Origin: Paenibacillus brevis
Lineage (GTDB): Bacteria; Bacillota; Bacilli; Paenibacillales; Paenibacillaceae
DNA length: 64,000 nt
Assembly (NCBI RefSeq): GCF_018919145.1
Contig: NZ_JAHLQJ010000005.1
Location: 124,001-188,000 of the forward strand
Direction of reading: 5' to 3'
The translations under genes and the position numbers were made by a program. Below are positions 43,644 through 53,250 of this stretch, one piece after another. Position 1 is the first letter of the stretch. Every line of letters begins with the position of its first letter. Below the pieces are notes generated by a model. That model had not been told where the DNA came from and did not search any database. It saw only the letters and a list, made by a program, of their open reading frames with translations.

Positions 43644-46109
43644 TTATTTCTGGTGAATCCGAATTTCCATGTCTGACGACGGGCGGGAAATCCATAATGT
43701 CAATTCTTGCTCGGCTTCATCATAATAAATATCAGGGCTGTTTGACGCTTTAAAGACTCCGTCCGCTGAAATTGCGCCTACGGCGACTTCTCCCGGCAAG
43801 AAGGGCATATGCTTGAACCGCAACCGCCAGGTATCCTGTGAGGTCCCATAGCCGGAATGCAGCGCATCGATGCGCAGCATGACCACACTCGCCTCTTCCT
43901 GAAGCCGGAAGCGGCGCAAACTGTAGGCACCAGCTTCATAATCCAGGGTCAGCCCGTCATCCTCATACAACTCAAAATGACCTGTCGACTCGTCCCCCGA
44001 GCAATACACATCAATCATTAGCTCCCTCTGTGCTTCAAGGGCCGTCGACTCTACCACCGGCTGATGCGGCACAATCGCTCCTGCCTTCACATAGAGCGGC
44101 AGGCGTTCGAGCGGAGCCTCCGCCAGAATATGCCGCCCGCCTTCGTACCGCTGACCGGACCAGTAATCGATCCAGGTTCCCGCGGGCAAATAAACGGCCC
44201 GGCAGGTCGTCCCCGGACGATATACCGGTGCGGCAAGTAATTGCTCACCCAATAGGAACTGGTCACACAGATTCGTGACATTCGAATCCTCCGGATACTC
44301 CAGCACCAGCGGGCGAATGACCGGAAGTCCGGTTTCGGACGCTTCCCGGAATACAGAATAGATCAGCGGCAGCAAGCGATATCTCAGTCCGATATACTCA
44401 CGGCAAATCTCCTCCGCCTCCGGGCCAAAGCACCACGGCTCCTGGCGGATCGAACGAAGCTCACTGTGATTGCGGCAATACGGAAACAAGGCGCCCATCT
44501 GCGTCCAGCGGACGAGCAATTCTCCGCTCGCATGGTGAGCAAAGCCGCCGATGTCGGGCCCGGCAAATGCCACACCCGACAGCCCCAGGTTCAGCACCAT
44601 CGGCATGGACATCGCCATATGCTCCCAGAAGCTGCGGTTATCTCCCGTCCATACCGCGGCGTAACGCTGAATCCCGGCATAACCGGCTCGTGTCAGCACA
44701 AAAGGACGATGTCCGTTCAGGTTTCGCTTCATCCCTTCCGCCGTCGCCTTGGACATTAACAGTCCGTACAGATTATGGATCTCTCCGTGGCTGACTGGCT
44801 CCCCGTTATTGCCGTGCACCGTATCCAGATCCATCGTCATCGACGGATTGAATACCGCCGGCTCGTTCATATCGTTCCAGATTCCTTCGATGCCCATCTC
44901 CGTGTAGAAGCGGTGCAAATCTCCCCACCATTCCGAGGCGCGATCCTCCGTAAAATCCGGAAAGACGCTCATCCCCGGCCAGACCGGCCCGACGAAGGGC
45001 TGACCATCCGGCTTCAGGCAGAAATAGCCGTTCACTGTCCCTTCCTTGAACACCGGGTAGTTCATGTCCAGCTTCACGCCGGGGTCGACAATCGGTACAA
45101 TCCGGATGCCTAATCCCTTAAGCTCCGCAATCATCCCCTTGGGGTCGGGGAACCGCTCCGGATCAAAGGTAAAGACCCGGTAACCTTCCATATAGTGAAT
45201 GTCGAGATAGATGACATCACAGGAAATCTGCTTCTCCCGGAACGTACGGGCCAGCTCCAGCACCTCCTCCTGCGACATATAGCTATAGCGCGACTGATGA
45301 TACCCGAGCGCCCAGTGCGGCGGCAGCTCCATCCGTCCCGTCAGGGATGTATAGCGCGAGACGACGCCCTTCATATCCGGTCCCGGAATGAAATAGTAAT
45401 CCATGCTTCCTGTTTCAGTCTGCATCAGGAAGCTGTCCGTGTTGCTTCGCATATCAAAAAACGTTCTTCCCGGATTGTCCAGGAACAAACCGTACGTGTA
45501 GTCTTCCTCATGAACGACGAGCAGCGGAATGGATTGATATAATGCCTCAATCTCCGGCACATGCGGCGCATAGACATCGCTGTTCCACATTTCATAGCGC
45601 TCGCCCTTCTTATCGAGAGCCCCCGTCTTTTCACCAAGTCCGTAGAAATGCACCGCTTTCCCCGCCGTAAACAGTCCGGTGACAGCCAGGCTCTCATCCC
45701 ATGCCAGCGGAGCTTGATCCGCAATGAATTGGCGGCTGCCGCTCATAAACGAAATCCCGCCATCCTGCTTGCCGATAGACAGAATCGCCTCGCTGGTCAA
45801 AAGTGTATACTTGTCTCCCTCTTCCATGAGCTGCGCCTCCGGCAATGTCCCTTCTGAATTCTCCTGCGGTACAACCGCAACGGTAGATTTCATCGAGAGA
45901 ACTGCATCTTCGCCGGCAACCCCCGGAAAGAGCTTAATACGAATCATCCCGCGCGGAAGGATCCGGATAACCAGACTCCCGTTCTCTGCGCTGATGATCA
46001 AGTCCTGCTCCTGCCTTCGGACAGACTGAACCGGGCCGAGGGTCTTGGACCCGATCGTTCGGCCGATCGCCTGCACCTTATCAGGACTGATTGCTTCACT
46101 TGTCAGCAT
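43644..46109 (-). CDS. GH31 alpha-glucosidase
   Basis: An 821-residue cytoplasmic glycoside hydrolase. The GH31 signatures are clear: GIWNDMNEPAVF with nucleophile Asp413, and WTGDNRSFWEH with acid/base Asp490. An N-terminal beta-sandwich (AVHFYGLGEKTG) and C-terminal beta-domains frame the barrel. It should hydrolyse alpha-linked oligosaccharides from their non-reducing ends. The ATG at 46109 (LTSEAIS follows) is chosen because GGAGG is 10 bases upstream; a TTG at 46130 lies before it. The gene is preceded by the importer and followed 17 bp later by the GH13 lipoprotein gene. It has no secretion signal, which fits intracellular processing of imported sugar. Confidence 0.93.
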   Translation of the reverse strand: MLTSEAISPDKVQAIGRTIGSKTLGPVQSVRRQEQDLIISAENGSLVIRILPRGMIRIKLFPGVAGEDAVLSMKSTVAVVPQENSEGTLPEAQLMEEGDKYTLLTSEAILSIGKQDGGISFMSGSRQFIADQAPLAWDESLAVTGLFTAGKAVHFYGLGEKTGALDKKGERYEMWNSDVYAPHVPEIEALYQSIPLLVVHEEDYTYGLFLDNPGRTFFDMRSNTDSFLMQTETGSMDYYFIPGPDMKGVVSRYTSLTGRMELPPHWALGYHQSRYSYMSQEEVLELARTFREKQISCDVIYLDIHYMEGYRVFTFDPERFPDPKGMIAELKGLGIRIVPIVDPGVKLDMNYPVFKEGTVNGYFCLKPDGQPFVGPVWPGMSVFPDFTEDRASEWWGDLHRFYTEMGIEGIWNDMNEPAVFNPSMTMDLDTVHGNNGEPVSHGEIHNLYGLLMSKATAEGMKRNLNGHRPFVLTRAGYAGIQRYAAVWTGDNRSFWEHMAMSMPMVLNLGLSGVAFAGPDIGGFAHHASGELLVRWTQMGALFPYCRNHSELRSIRQEPWCFGPEAEEICREYIGLRYRLLPLIYSVFREASETGLPVIRPLVLEYPEDSNVTNLCDQFLLGEQLLAAPVYRPGTTCRAVYLPAGTWIDYWSGQRYEGGRHILAEAPLERLPLYVKAGAIVPHQPVVESTALEAQRELMIDVYCSGDESTGHFELYEDDGLTLDYEAGAYSLRRFRLQEEASVVMLRIDALHSGYGTSQDTWRLRFKHMPFLPGEVAVGAISADGVFKASNSPDIYYDEAEQELTLWISRPSSDMEIRIHQK

Positions 46110-46226
46110 GTCTCTGCTTCCTCCTGCCAATTACTCTATAAATTTTGATGATCGGCAAGCACGTAAATGCTCCCTAGCTTTTATCTAAATCAATCATTTG
46201 CCAATATTAGAAAATGAGCCGCACAC

Positions 46227-47111
46227 TCAACCCTTGACCGATCCGAGCGTGATGCCTTTGACGAAATATTTTTGCAGAAACGGATAGATGACCAGCAGCG
46301 GCAGCATGGAAATAAAGATTTTCGCCGCATTCAAGGTCTGGTTCGATAGATTGGACATCCGTTTCACCGATTCCTCATCCATCTTGGTCGGGTCGATGAC
46401 GACAGCTACCTGCCGGATATAGGATTGCAGCGGGTAATGATCCGCCTTGTTCATCAGCACGAGCCCCTGGAAAAATTCATTCCAGTGATACACAATGGTG
46501 AACACCAGCACCGTAGCCAGCACCGGCATCGCCAGCGGCAGCAAAATGCTGAACAGAATCCGCCAAGGTCCTGCGCCGTCGATCAAGGCTGATTCCTCCA
46601 GCTCCTTAGGCATATTTCGGATGTAGTTCATGACCAGAATCACGTTAAAGACCGGCAATCCTCCGCCTAATACGAGCCCCCAGATGCTGTTGATCATGCC
46701 CAGTGACTTCATCGTCAAATACCATGGAACAAGTCCGCCGTTAAACAGCATGACGAAGATCAGCAGCCACATGATGATGTTTCGCGGGCGAAATTCCTTC
46801 GATGTCTTCGAAAGCGGATACGACATTAACAGAATCGCAAAGAACGAGATGGCCGAGCCATAAGCGACCCGTTGTACCGAGATAAAGAAGGACCTCAGAA
46901 ACTGGCTGTCATTCACAATGGTCCTGTACGAATCAAAGGTAAAGCCCTTGGGCCATAAAAATACAGTCCCTGCCGCAGCCGCAGCTTTGTCGCTGAGTGA
47001 GATGGACAGGGTATACCACACCGGCAAGAGGCACAGCAGCATGGTCAGAATCAATACAACGACATTCAAGCCGTTAAACAATCGGGATAACGCCGAACGT
47101 TCGGTAACCAT
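46227..47111 (-). CDS. Carbohydrate ABC transporter permease, LplC/YtcP type
   Basis: A 294-residue membrane protein with about six helices and the EAA motif EESALIDGAGPWRILFSILLPL. The N-terminus (TERSALSRLFNGLNVVVLIL) and the ending (LGSVKG) are typical of the LplC/YtcP group found beside YesM/YesN regulators in Paenibacillus. It forms the transporter with the permease encoded 18 bp upstream. The gap to the GH31 gene is 117 bp and shows no terminator, so co-transcription is likely. Confidence 0.93.
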   Translation of the reverse strand: MVTERSALSRLFNGLNVVVLILTMLLCLLPVWYTLSISLSDKAAAAAGTVFLWPKGFTFDSYRTIVNDSQFLRSFFISVQRVAYGSAISFFAILLMSYPLSKTSKEFRPRNIIMWLLIFVMLFNGGLVPWYLTMKSLGMINSIWGLVLGGGLPVFNVILVMNYIRNMPKELEESALIDGAGPWRILFSILLPLAMPVLATVLVFTIVYHWNEFFQGLVLMNKADHYPLQSYIRQVAVVIDPTKMDEESVKRMSNLSNQTLNAAKIFISMLPLLVIYPFLQKYFVKGITLGSVKG

Positions 47112-47129
47112 ATGACTTCATCCTTTGTC

Positions 47130-48020
47130 TTAAAAAATCCGGTAGTTGGCGAACCGGTACGCCAGACTGTAAGAGACCGTAATCAGAACAAATCCGACCA
47201 CCGATTTCAGCAAACCTACAGCGGTGGCAAGCCCGTATTGCATATCGATCAGGCCCGCACGATACACCCAGGTGTCGATAATGTCTCCTGTCGAATAGAC
47301 GGACGGGTTGTAGAGGTTGAAAATCTGGTCGAATCCGGCATTCAGAATATTGCCCAGACTCAACGTGGCGAGCAGAACGGCTACCGGCAAAATGCTCGGG
47401 ATCGTAATCTTCGTCAGCCGCTTCCACTGAGAAGCCCCGTCGATGGCGGCCGCTTCGTACATTTCCGGATTGATCGAGGTCAACGCCGAGAAGAAAATGA
47501 TCGCATTGAAGCCGAACTCCTTCCACACATCGCTTCCTACCAGAAGGGCCGGAAACAGTCTTTCATTTGTGAAGAACATCATCGGCTGTACGCCTAATAC
47601 TTCCAACAGCGAGTTAACCGGGCCGTTATAAGAGAAAATATCCAGCATCATCCCGGCCACGATGACCCAAGAGAGAAAGTGGGGCAAATACACTGCAGTC
47701 TGTACCGTCCGGGTAAAAAGCTTGTGCTTCACTTCATTCAGCATCAGCGCAAAAGTGAGCGGAACAAGCAGGTTGCCTACCATTTTCGAAAAGGCAATCA
47801 AGATTGTATTTCTGAAAATCAGCTTGCTATCGTCAAGCTCGAACATATATTGAAAATTCTCCAGCCCGACCCACGGCGACTTCAGAATACCGAGCCCCGG
47901 ATTAAATTCCTTGAACGCCGTCAGAATGCCGTACATGGGCAGCAGATTGTAAAAGAAAAGCCAGATCAGACCCGGCAGCAGCATCAGATAATAATGCTTG
48001 TTAAAGCCTTTGTTCAGCAT
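47130..48020 (-). CDS. Carbohydrate ABC transporter permease, LplB type
   Basis: A 296-residue membrane protein with about six helices. EAA motif: EAAAIDGASQWKRLTKITIPS. The N-terminus (YYLMLLPGLIWLFFYNLLPMYG) and the phrase AFKEFNPGLGI are typical of LplB permeases. It follows the SBP gene across 65 bp that contain a strong hairpin. No ATPase gene occurs here. Confidence 0.93.
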   Translation of the reverse strand: MLNKGFNKHYYLMLLPGLIWLFFYNLLPMYGILTAFKEFNPGLGILKSPWVGLENFQYMFELDDSKLIFRNTILIAFSKMVGNLLVPLTFALMLNEVKHKLFTRTVQTAVYLPHFLSWVIVAGMMLDIFSYNGPVNSLLEVLGVQPMMFFTNERLFPALLVGSDVWKEFGFNAIIFFSALTSINPEMYEAAAIDGASQWKRLTKITIPSILPVAVLLATLSLGNILNAGFDQIFNLYNPSVYSTGDIIDTWVYRAGLIDMQYGLATAVGLLKSVVGFVLITVSYSLAYRFANYRIF

Positions 48021-48043
48021 GCTTCATATCTCCTTATTAGGAT

Positions 48044-48074
48044 GTCAAGACGAGTACCAGGTACCCGTCTTGAC
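48044..48074 (-). other. Intercistronic hairpin between SBP and LplB-type permease
   Basis: GTCAAGACG (48044-48052) pairs with CGTCTTGAC (48066-48074), with an inner GTAC/GTAC stem. It lacks a U-run. It is the third importer hairpin of this kind in the window. Confidence 0.65.
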
Positions 48075-48085
48075 GAAGAATCAAC

Positions 48086-49801
48086 CTATTTAAGTTCGTT
48101 CACTTCTTCAGTGATTTTGTCGCCGCCTTGATCCTTCCATTTCTCCACAAAGGTATCGAACGAATCCAGATCAGCACTGCCCATAATAATCTTCAGGAAG
48201 GTCTCATCCTCGAGCTTCTTCAGGTTGGTCCATCTGGACTCCATCGTCTTGGTCTGAGCCGTGGCGATGCTGCGTACCCAGTTGATATCGGCATCCACGA
48301 AGGCGGAACCGCCATTCAAGTGGGCGTACAGGTGAGTGAAGAATCCGGCATCGGTCTCTTGATCCCAGTATTCGATATCATAGTTATCCATCGGATCTTT
48401 CTTGACATTCAGTGCATGGTTAGCCATTTCATAAGCCCAGCCATAGTTGTTATTATCGAAATCTTCCAAGGTCATTTTGCCTGCTAGGTAGTCGCGAAGC
48501 GAGTTCACAGCATACTCAAGCTGGTCGCCGGCACCCAGAATCAGGAACAGCGGCACCTCTTGCGAGGTCATTTGCTTGCCTGCGGTCAGGGTCTGATATT
48601 CTTCATCCTTGCCCCATTGATGGAGTGTCGTCATCTTGATGACGGTCTCCGGATGCTTGTAATTCTTGCTGACTACGAGATAGCTGCTGCCTGTGGCCGA
48701 GTTGGAATTGAACTTGCCGGAAGCATCGAGAGGAGCAGCATAGGCTCTCCAGTTGGCCTTCGGATCGTTCTTGATATTGTCAGGAATGTTGTTATAGGCG
48801 GACCACCAAGGCCCGAAGAAAATACCGGTCTGCCCGCTTGCTACAACCTCGCCTGTGCTCTTGCGGACGCCCAGCTCCTTATCAAGAATGCCCTTGGCAT
48901 ACCAATCTCTCATCAGGGCAAGTGTCTCTTTCGTCTCTGGTGTTGTCGAGCCGTACACGGCATTGCCGTCCGCATCCTTCACCCAGATTCCCGGATAGGC
49001 GCCGTTGGCAAAGAAGATCGAGGAGAAGTTATACCAATGATCCGTCGAGTTCAGGAAGGTAGAATAGAGCGTTCCGCCTTGCTGCGTGCCGACGATACCG
49101 ATCGTATTTTCACCGCCCATTTTATTGTCAATGAACGCTTGGGCGATTTTCTCAATGTCCTCCAGCGTCTTCGGCGGCTCCAGGCCGAGCTGGTCGAGCC
49201 AGTCCTTACGGATCCAGGTCAGCGGAGCGGACGGAAGTGTCGTCTCCGGAAGGGCATACAGCTTGCCGTCGAAGGTCACGCTGTCCAGCAGCCCGGGGTT
49301 GGAGTCGTAAACCGCTTTCAAAGCCGGGCTTGCGTATTTCTCATATACTTCTTTCAGGTCGGCCAGTTGTCCGGCTTTCACCATTTGTCTCAGTTGAGTT
49401 TCGTTGACGATCATGGCATCCGGCAGATCGTTGCTGGAGATCGCCAGACTGACCTTTTGCTGGTAATCGGTACCGTTAGCCGCTTCCCAGGCGTGCTTGA
49501 CGACGATATTGTATTTGTCTTTGAGCCAGCGGGTGTAGACGTTATCCTCTGATGTATCTGTGCCGTCAAACTTGTAGTTCGGGTCGATGCCCCGGCCGAC
49601 GGAAATCTCGGTAGGCTCGTCGAACTTCGCGAACGGATCCACCACTTCCTCCACAACCGGCGTGTTCGTTCCCTTATTGCCGCCCGATGCATCGGGACTG
49701 TTCGAAGCGTTGCTCCCGGCATTCTTATTACCGCCGCCGCAAGCAGACAGGCTCATGGCTACGAGGATGACCGAAAGCAATAACAACAAATGCTTTTTCA
49801 T
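48086..49801 (-). CDS. LplA-type substrate-binding lipoprotein
   Basis: A 571-residue extracellular binding protein, longer than MalE-type proteins and typical of the LplA/YtcQ group. Lipobox LSACGGG is followed by an Asn/Ser-rich linker. Characteristic stretches include FDEPTEISVGRGIDPNYKF, TRWLKDKYNIVVKHAWEA and LTWIRKDWLDQLGLEPP. It captures an oligosaccharide for the two permeases encoded downstream. AAAGGGGGAG precedes the ATG. Transcription starts downstream of a terminator that ends the response-regulator gene. Two similar upstream boxes suggest activation by that YesN-type regulator. Confidence 0.93.
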   Translation of the reverse strand: MKKHLLLLLSVILVAMSLSACGGGNKNAGSNASNSPDASGGNKGTNTPVVEEVVDPFAKFDEPTEISVGRGIDPNYKFDGTDTSEDNVYTRWLKDKYNIVVKHAWEAANGTDYQQKVSLAISSNDLPDAMIVNETQLRQMVKAGQLADLKEVYEKYASPALKAVYDSNPGLLDSVTFDGKLYALPETTLPSAPLTWIRKDWLDQLGLEPPKTLEDIEKIAQAFIDNKMGGENTIGIVGTQQGGTLYSTFLNSTDHWYNFSSIFFANGAYPGIWVKDADGNAVYGSTTPETKETLALMRDWYAKGILDKELGVRKSTGEVVASGQTGIFFGPWWSAYNNIPDNIKNDPKANWRAYAAPLDASGKFNSNSATGSSYLVVSKNYKHPETVIKMTTLHQWGKDEEYQTLTAGKQMTSQEVPLFLILGAGDQLEYAVNSLRDYLAGKMTLEDFDNNNYGWAYEMANHALNVKKDPMDNYDIEYWDQETDAGFFTHLYAHLNGGSAFVDADINWVRSIATAQTKTMESRWTNLKKLEDETFLKIIMGSADLDSFDTFVEKWKDQGGDKITEEVNELK

Positions 49802-49842
49802 TTTGCTCCCCCTTTAGGATGGTTACTTCTTGTGACGACTTC

Positions 49843-49905
49843 ACTATAGCACGGGCTTCCCGCTGCTCGGGATAGAGAGCTTTCGCCGATCAGGGTAGAG
49901 AATTT
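49843..49905 (-). promoter_or_regulatory. SBP promoter with likely YesN-type regulator sites
   Basis: The -10 box TATAGT (49848-49843, minus strand) has no good -35, as expected for an activated promoter. Upstream lie two similar boxes read on the plus strand, GGATAGAGA (49870-49878) and GGGTAGAGA (49893-49901), 23 bp apart. The second belongs to GATCAGGGTAGAGAATTT (49888-49905). This recurs almost unchanged at 53545-53562 before the symporter gene. Confidence 0.6.
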
Positions 49906-50028
49906 GATGCTTTCCGGATTCAACCCTGCGGATACTGGCGATAGATTTCATACCACGTGGAGTATTCGCATGGAGTGACGGCAAGTTCCGCTCACGCTGG
50001 AATACGGTGATTTTGTGCAAAATTTCGT

Positions 50029-50069
50029 ATAAAAAGGCGCACGAAATGTCTACCTTCATTTCGTGCGCC
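50029..50069 (-). terminator. Terminator of the two-component operon
   Basis: GGCGCACGAAATG (50036-50048) pairs perfectly with CATTTCGTGCGCC (50057-50069). On the minus strand it is followed by TTTTT. It lies 14 bp past the response-regulator stop, separating that operon from the SBP operon. Confidence 0.9.
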
Positions 50070-50083
50070 TCTCTACCCTTGGA

Positions 50084-51478
50084 CTATTGCTCTGAAGAAG
50101 AAGCCTGCTGCCTGTATTCGCTCGGCAGCAGGCCGACCTGCTCGCGGAATAGCCGGCTGAAATATTTCTCATCGTTATAACCGCATTGCTCGGCAATCCA
50201 CTGGATTGTTCGGGACGTATTGCGCAGCAAGCTCTTCGCCTGCTCCATTCGAGTGACACGGACGTAATCCGCAAAGGACTGGCCCGTGTACTGCTTGAAG
50301 CATTGGCTGAAATAGCTGCTGCTCATATTCACCAGCTGAGCGATCTCACCGGTAGAGATCGATTGGCTCAGATTCTGGCGGGCAAGGTTCATCGCTTTAT
50401 CCAGGCTGCTGCGGATCTCAAGCGAAAATTGCTGCTTCGCTCCTGCCAGCCGGATCTGATCCCGGGCCCCTGCCAACCACAGTTCAAAGCTATACCAGCT
50501 TGGATAGTAATCCTCCATCGTGATGGGTTCCTCCAAGGTTGGCCTGTACAACCGGTTCCATTCATCCGAGAGTGAAATGAAAATCCGGATCAATCGCACC
50601 GACGGGAGTCTCATTCCCTTCAATTCCTGCAACAGCCTATAGAATAGCCGGTCCTCATAAATCCATTCCGTTCCGCTCCAGCGGTCCCGGATGGAATCCA
50701 TGGAGGGACTCTGTTCCGCGGAGTCCCTATTCACCAGTTCCCTTGCATCCACATAATTAACCGGGGAGGAAGGTTCATAGTCATAGAACAAGTCGTGCTT
50801 CTTATAGGAACGAATGACCTGAAGAATCGTCTTGCGATCAAGTCCCTCCAGCCCGGACAGCGTGACCCGGGCCACACCGGGTCCAGGCTGATATTCCGGC
50901 TCCGCCTCCGTACCCCCATCCCCGGCTTCCTCATCATGCCAATACCAGACCCCGGGCTCCGCTTCGACAGCGGAGGGCGGTACCTGGCCTGACTCCGCCG
51001 CATCTGCGGATGGATTTAGTATATAGCAGAGCTGCAGGGTATTTATGCCTTCCCTCTCCCAGCTGCTATCCGGATCCGGCCTGGTTGAACCCGACTCCTT
51101 CTGCTTCATCAACCGGCTGACCCGACCAAGCACCTCCTCGAATTGTTCCTTCTCCAACTGAATTTTTGCAATGTAATCAATCGCCCCGAGCCTCAGCGCT
51201 TCTTGAATGTATTCGAAGTCTTGATGGAGGGTCAGGACGACTATCTTGACTTGACGATAGCGCTCCCGGACGATCCTCATCAGCTCAATTCCTGACATCA
51301 CCGGCATGGAAAGATCGGTCATCAAAAGATCCACCGGATTGGATTCCATGAATTTCAAAGCATTCTCGCCATTGTTGGCTTCTCCGACGACCTCCATCTC
51401 AAATTGCTGCCAGGGCATCGCGGAGATAAGTCCCTTCCGAACCAGCTTGTCATCATCTACAATCAGGACGCGAATCAT
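50084..51478 (-). CDS. YesN-type response regulator (receiver plus AraC DNA-binding domain)
   Basis: A 464-residue activator. The receiver domain (residues 1-125) has acidic pocket DDD at 8-10, phospho-acceptor Asp55 in LLMTDLSMP and a conserved Lys near IAKIQ. A ~220-residue linker follows. The AraC/XylS double helix-turn-helix is at the end (about 365-460: ISTGEIAQLVNMSSSYFSQC, RTIQWIAEQCGYNDEKYFSRLF). It overlaps its sensor kinase by 4 bp (ATGA), so they are translationally coupled. It probably activates the SBP operon and the symporter gene through the repeated motif at 49888 and 53545. Confidence 0.93.
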   Translation of the reverse strand: MIRVLIVDDDKLVRKGLISAMPWQQFEMEVVGEANNGENALKFMESNPVDLLMTDLSMPVMSGIELMRIVRERYRQVKIVVLTLHQDFEYIQEALRLGAIDYIAKIQLEKEQFEEVLGRVSRLMKQKESGSTRPDPDSSWEREGINTLQLCYILNPSADAAESGQVPPSAVEAEPGVWYWHDEEAGDGGTEAEPEYQPGPGVARVTLSGLEGLDRKTILQVIRSYKKHDLFYDYEPSSPVNYVDARELVNRDSAEQSPSMDSIRDRWSGTEWIYEDRLFYRLLQELKGMRLPSVRLIRIFISLSDEWNRLYRPTLEEPITMEDYYPSWYSFELWLAGARDQIRLAGAKQQFSLEIRSSLDKAMNLARQNLSQSISTGEIAQLVNMSSSYFSQCFKQYTGQSFADYVRVTRMEQAKSLLRNTSRTIQWIAEQCGYNDEKYFSRLFREQVGLLPSEYRQQASSSEQ

Positions 51479-53220
51479 CCTATCTGTTCACCCCCGTTAA
51501 TGGGAAGCCGAAGTGTAACTACCGTTCCTTTGCCCAGGTCGCTCTTGATGAACAACCCCGCCGTATCACCGTAATTGGCTCTCAAAATTCTCTTCACATA
51601 TTTCATGCCGATCCCCATCCCAACCTTATGACTTTCCTTGCTGTCGTCATGCAACAGACTGGCTATCTTCTCGGGAGTCATACCTTCCCCGTTATCCTGA
51701 ATAACGATAACGAGTTCTTCCTCTTGAAGCCTTGCGCTGACATTAATGTATCCATCATCGCTAACTCCATGATATAAGGCGTTCTCAACCAAAGGCTGCA
51801 ATAAAAAGCGCGGGCTAGGCAAAGCCAGGCACTGCTCATCAATATCCAGGTCTACATCGAACTGGAAGTCGTACCGGATCTGCTGAAGCTGCAAATACTC
51901 CTTAAGCGCCTCTATCTCGTCCCCGATCGTCGAGACCTCTCCCATTTTGCCCAGATTATAATAGAGCAGCTTGTTCAGACTGAGCACCAGCTTGTCGATC
52001 TCGGTCTGGCCATTCATGAGTGCAAGCCAGTGTACCGTATCCAGCGTATTCATCAGAAAATGAGGATTGATCTGGTAGAGCAGCTTCTCTACCTCAAGAT
52101 CAGCTCTTCGCTTTTCCTTCTGCTCGATTTCGTTATATAGAGCCCAGATTTTCCCCTTCATGCTGCGGGTCTGATAGAGCAAATAATCAAATTCCGGGAT
52201 AAACGTCTGCTCCGTCTGTACTGTTGCATCGGAGTGAATCAACGACTTAATCTCCCGATGGAACTTATCCAGCGGACGATAGACCATTTTCCATAGCACC
52301 CAGGCCATAAATACCGTTACCAGTAGGAAAATCAAAAAAATGCCTGTAATCTGGATCAGCCAGCGGTTCCGCTCCTGCTTCAGTTCATGCTCGGGCAAGA
52401 CGGATACGATACTCCAGCCCTGATTGCTGGTCTCCCGGTTCCAGAAGTATTTTCCAGAATAACCGGAGGTCATCTCCGGATTTCCGCCGGGAAACATCGT
52501 GTTTACCGGAAATTTATCCGGTACCTCGCTGAAAGCGATTGCACCATCATCATTAAGAAGCAGCAGTCTTCTGGAGCTGTCCTTCTGATTCTGGGGCGCG
52601 AACAAAGACTTGAGCGCATTACGCCCGGATTCAATATAAAGGTAAACATTCTGATCCGGAAGATTCACCTTGCGCATGATGCTGAAGACATATTGGTTAA
52701 TCGAGCCGTTATAACTGGTGTGCGGGCCAAAGTAGGTTATCTCCGGATAAGTGGACAGCACCGGCAGACTGTCAGGCTCAAAGTTCCCTCGAACCCGGAA
52801 GTTCTCATATTGATAGGTTTGTTTGTCGGGATAATAATACAGCACTAAGCCCACGTTGGGGTTAGAAAAGGTAATAATATTCAACTCGCTGCGCAGCTCA
52901 TTAGCAAGCCTTAACCGCTCGTAGGGCTCCTGCTCGGCCGCAAGCTGCTCGAACAGACGGTTCGTTCCGACCCCGTATGCAAGCTGCTGGGAGACATGGC
53001 TCATATTGCTCAGCGCATTCTCAAGAGTCATCAAATCCTGCTTCAGATTACTCTGCAAGGCACTCTCCACTTTATTGCCGATAATCGAATCAATCGTATA
53101 AAAGGAGATGAAGCCCAGGCAGATGAACGGCGCTAAACTGCTGATGAGAAAGATGAAGATGATCCGGTTTTTGAATGTTATATTTTTCAGCCGCCTAAGG
53201 ATTCTGTCCGTAAGCTTCAC
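51475..53220 (-). CDS. YesM-type sensor histidine kinase
   Basis: A 581-residue membrane sensor. The first helix (about 18-40) is followed by an extracellular Cache-like sensor region, a second helix (about 290-312) and a HAMP domain (RPLDKFHREIKSLIHSDATV). The kinase part is of the LytS/YesM class: the phospho-accepting His lies in YQINPHFLMNTLDTVHWLAL, and the ATP-binding box shows NALYHGV, DNGEGM and GMGIGMKYVKRIL. It likely senses sugar or SBP outside and phosphorylates the regulator encoded next. The GTG start at 53220 has only a weak ribosome site. A MITE-like element lies 30 bp upstream of it, which may have altered its promoter. Confidence 0.92.
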   Translation of the reverse strand: MKLTDRILRRLKNITFKNRIIFIFLISSLAPFICLGFISFYTIDSIIGNKVESALQSNLKQDLMTLENALSNMSHVSQQLAYGVGTNRLFEQLAAEQEPYERLRLANELRSELNIITFSNPNVGLVLYYYPDKQTYQYENFRVRGNFEPDSLPVLSTYPEITYFGPHTSYNGSINQYVFSIMRKVNLPDQNVYLYIESGRNALKSLFAPQNQKDSSRRLLLLNDDGAIAFSEVPDKFPVNTMFPGGNPEMTSGYSGKYFWNRETSNQGWSIVSVLPEHELKQERNRWLIQITGIFLIFLLVTVFMAWVLWKMVYRPLDKFHREIKSLIHSDATVQTEQTFIPEFDYLLYQTRSMKGKIWALYNEIEQKEKRRADLEVEKLLYQINPHFLMNTLDTVHWLALMNGQTEIDKLVLSLNKLLYYNLGKMGEVSTIGDEIEALKEYLQLQQIRYDFQFDVDLDIDEQCLALPSPRFLLQPLVENALYHGVSDDGYINVSARLQEEELVIVIQDNGEGMTPEKIASLLHDDSKESHKVGMGIGMKYVKRILRANYGDTAGLFIKSDLGKGTVVTLRLPINGGEQIG

Positions 53221-53250
53221 CCTTTCCTGATTACTTCCCCTGTAAATACG

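Noticed and set aside
49844..50059. 71-codon open frame upstream of the LplA-type gene
   Set aside because: It spans the terminator hairpin and the SBP promoter region and has no ribosome site.
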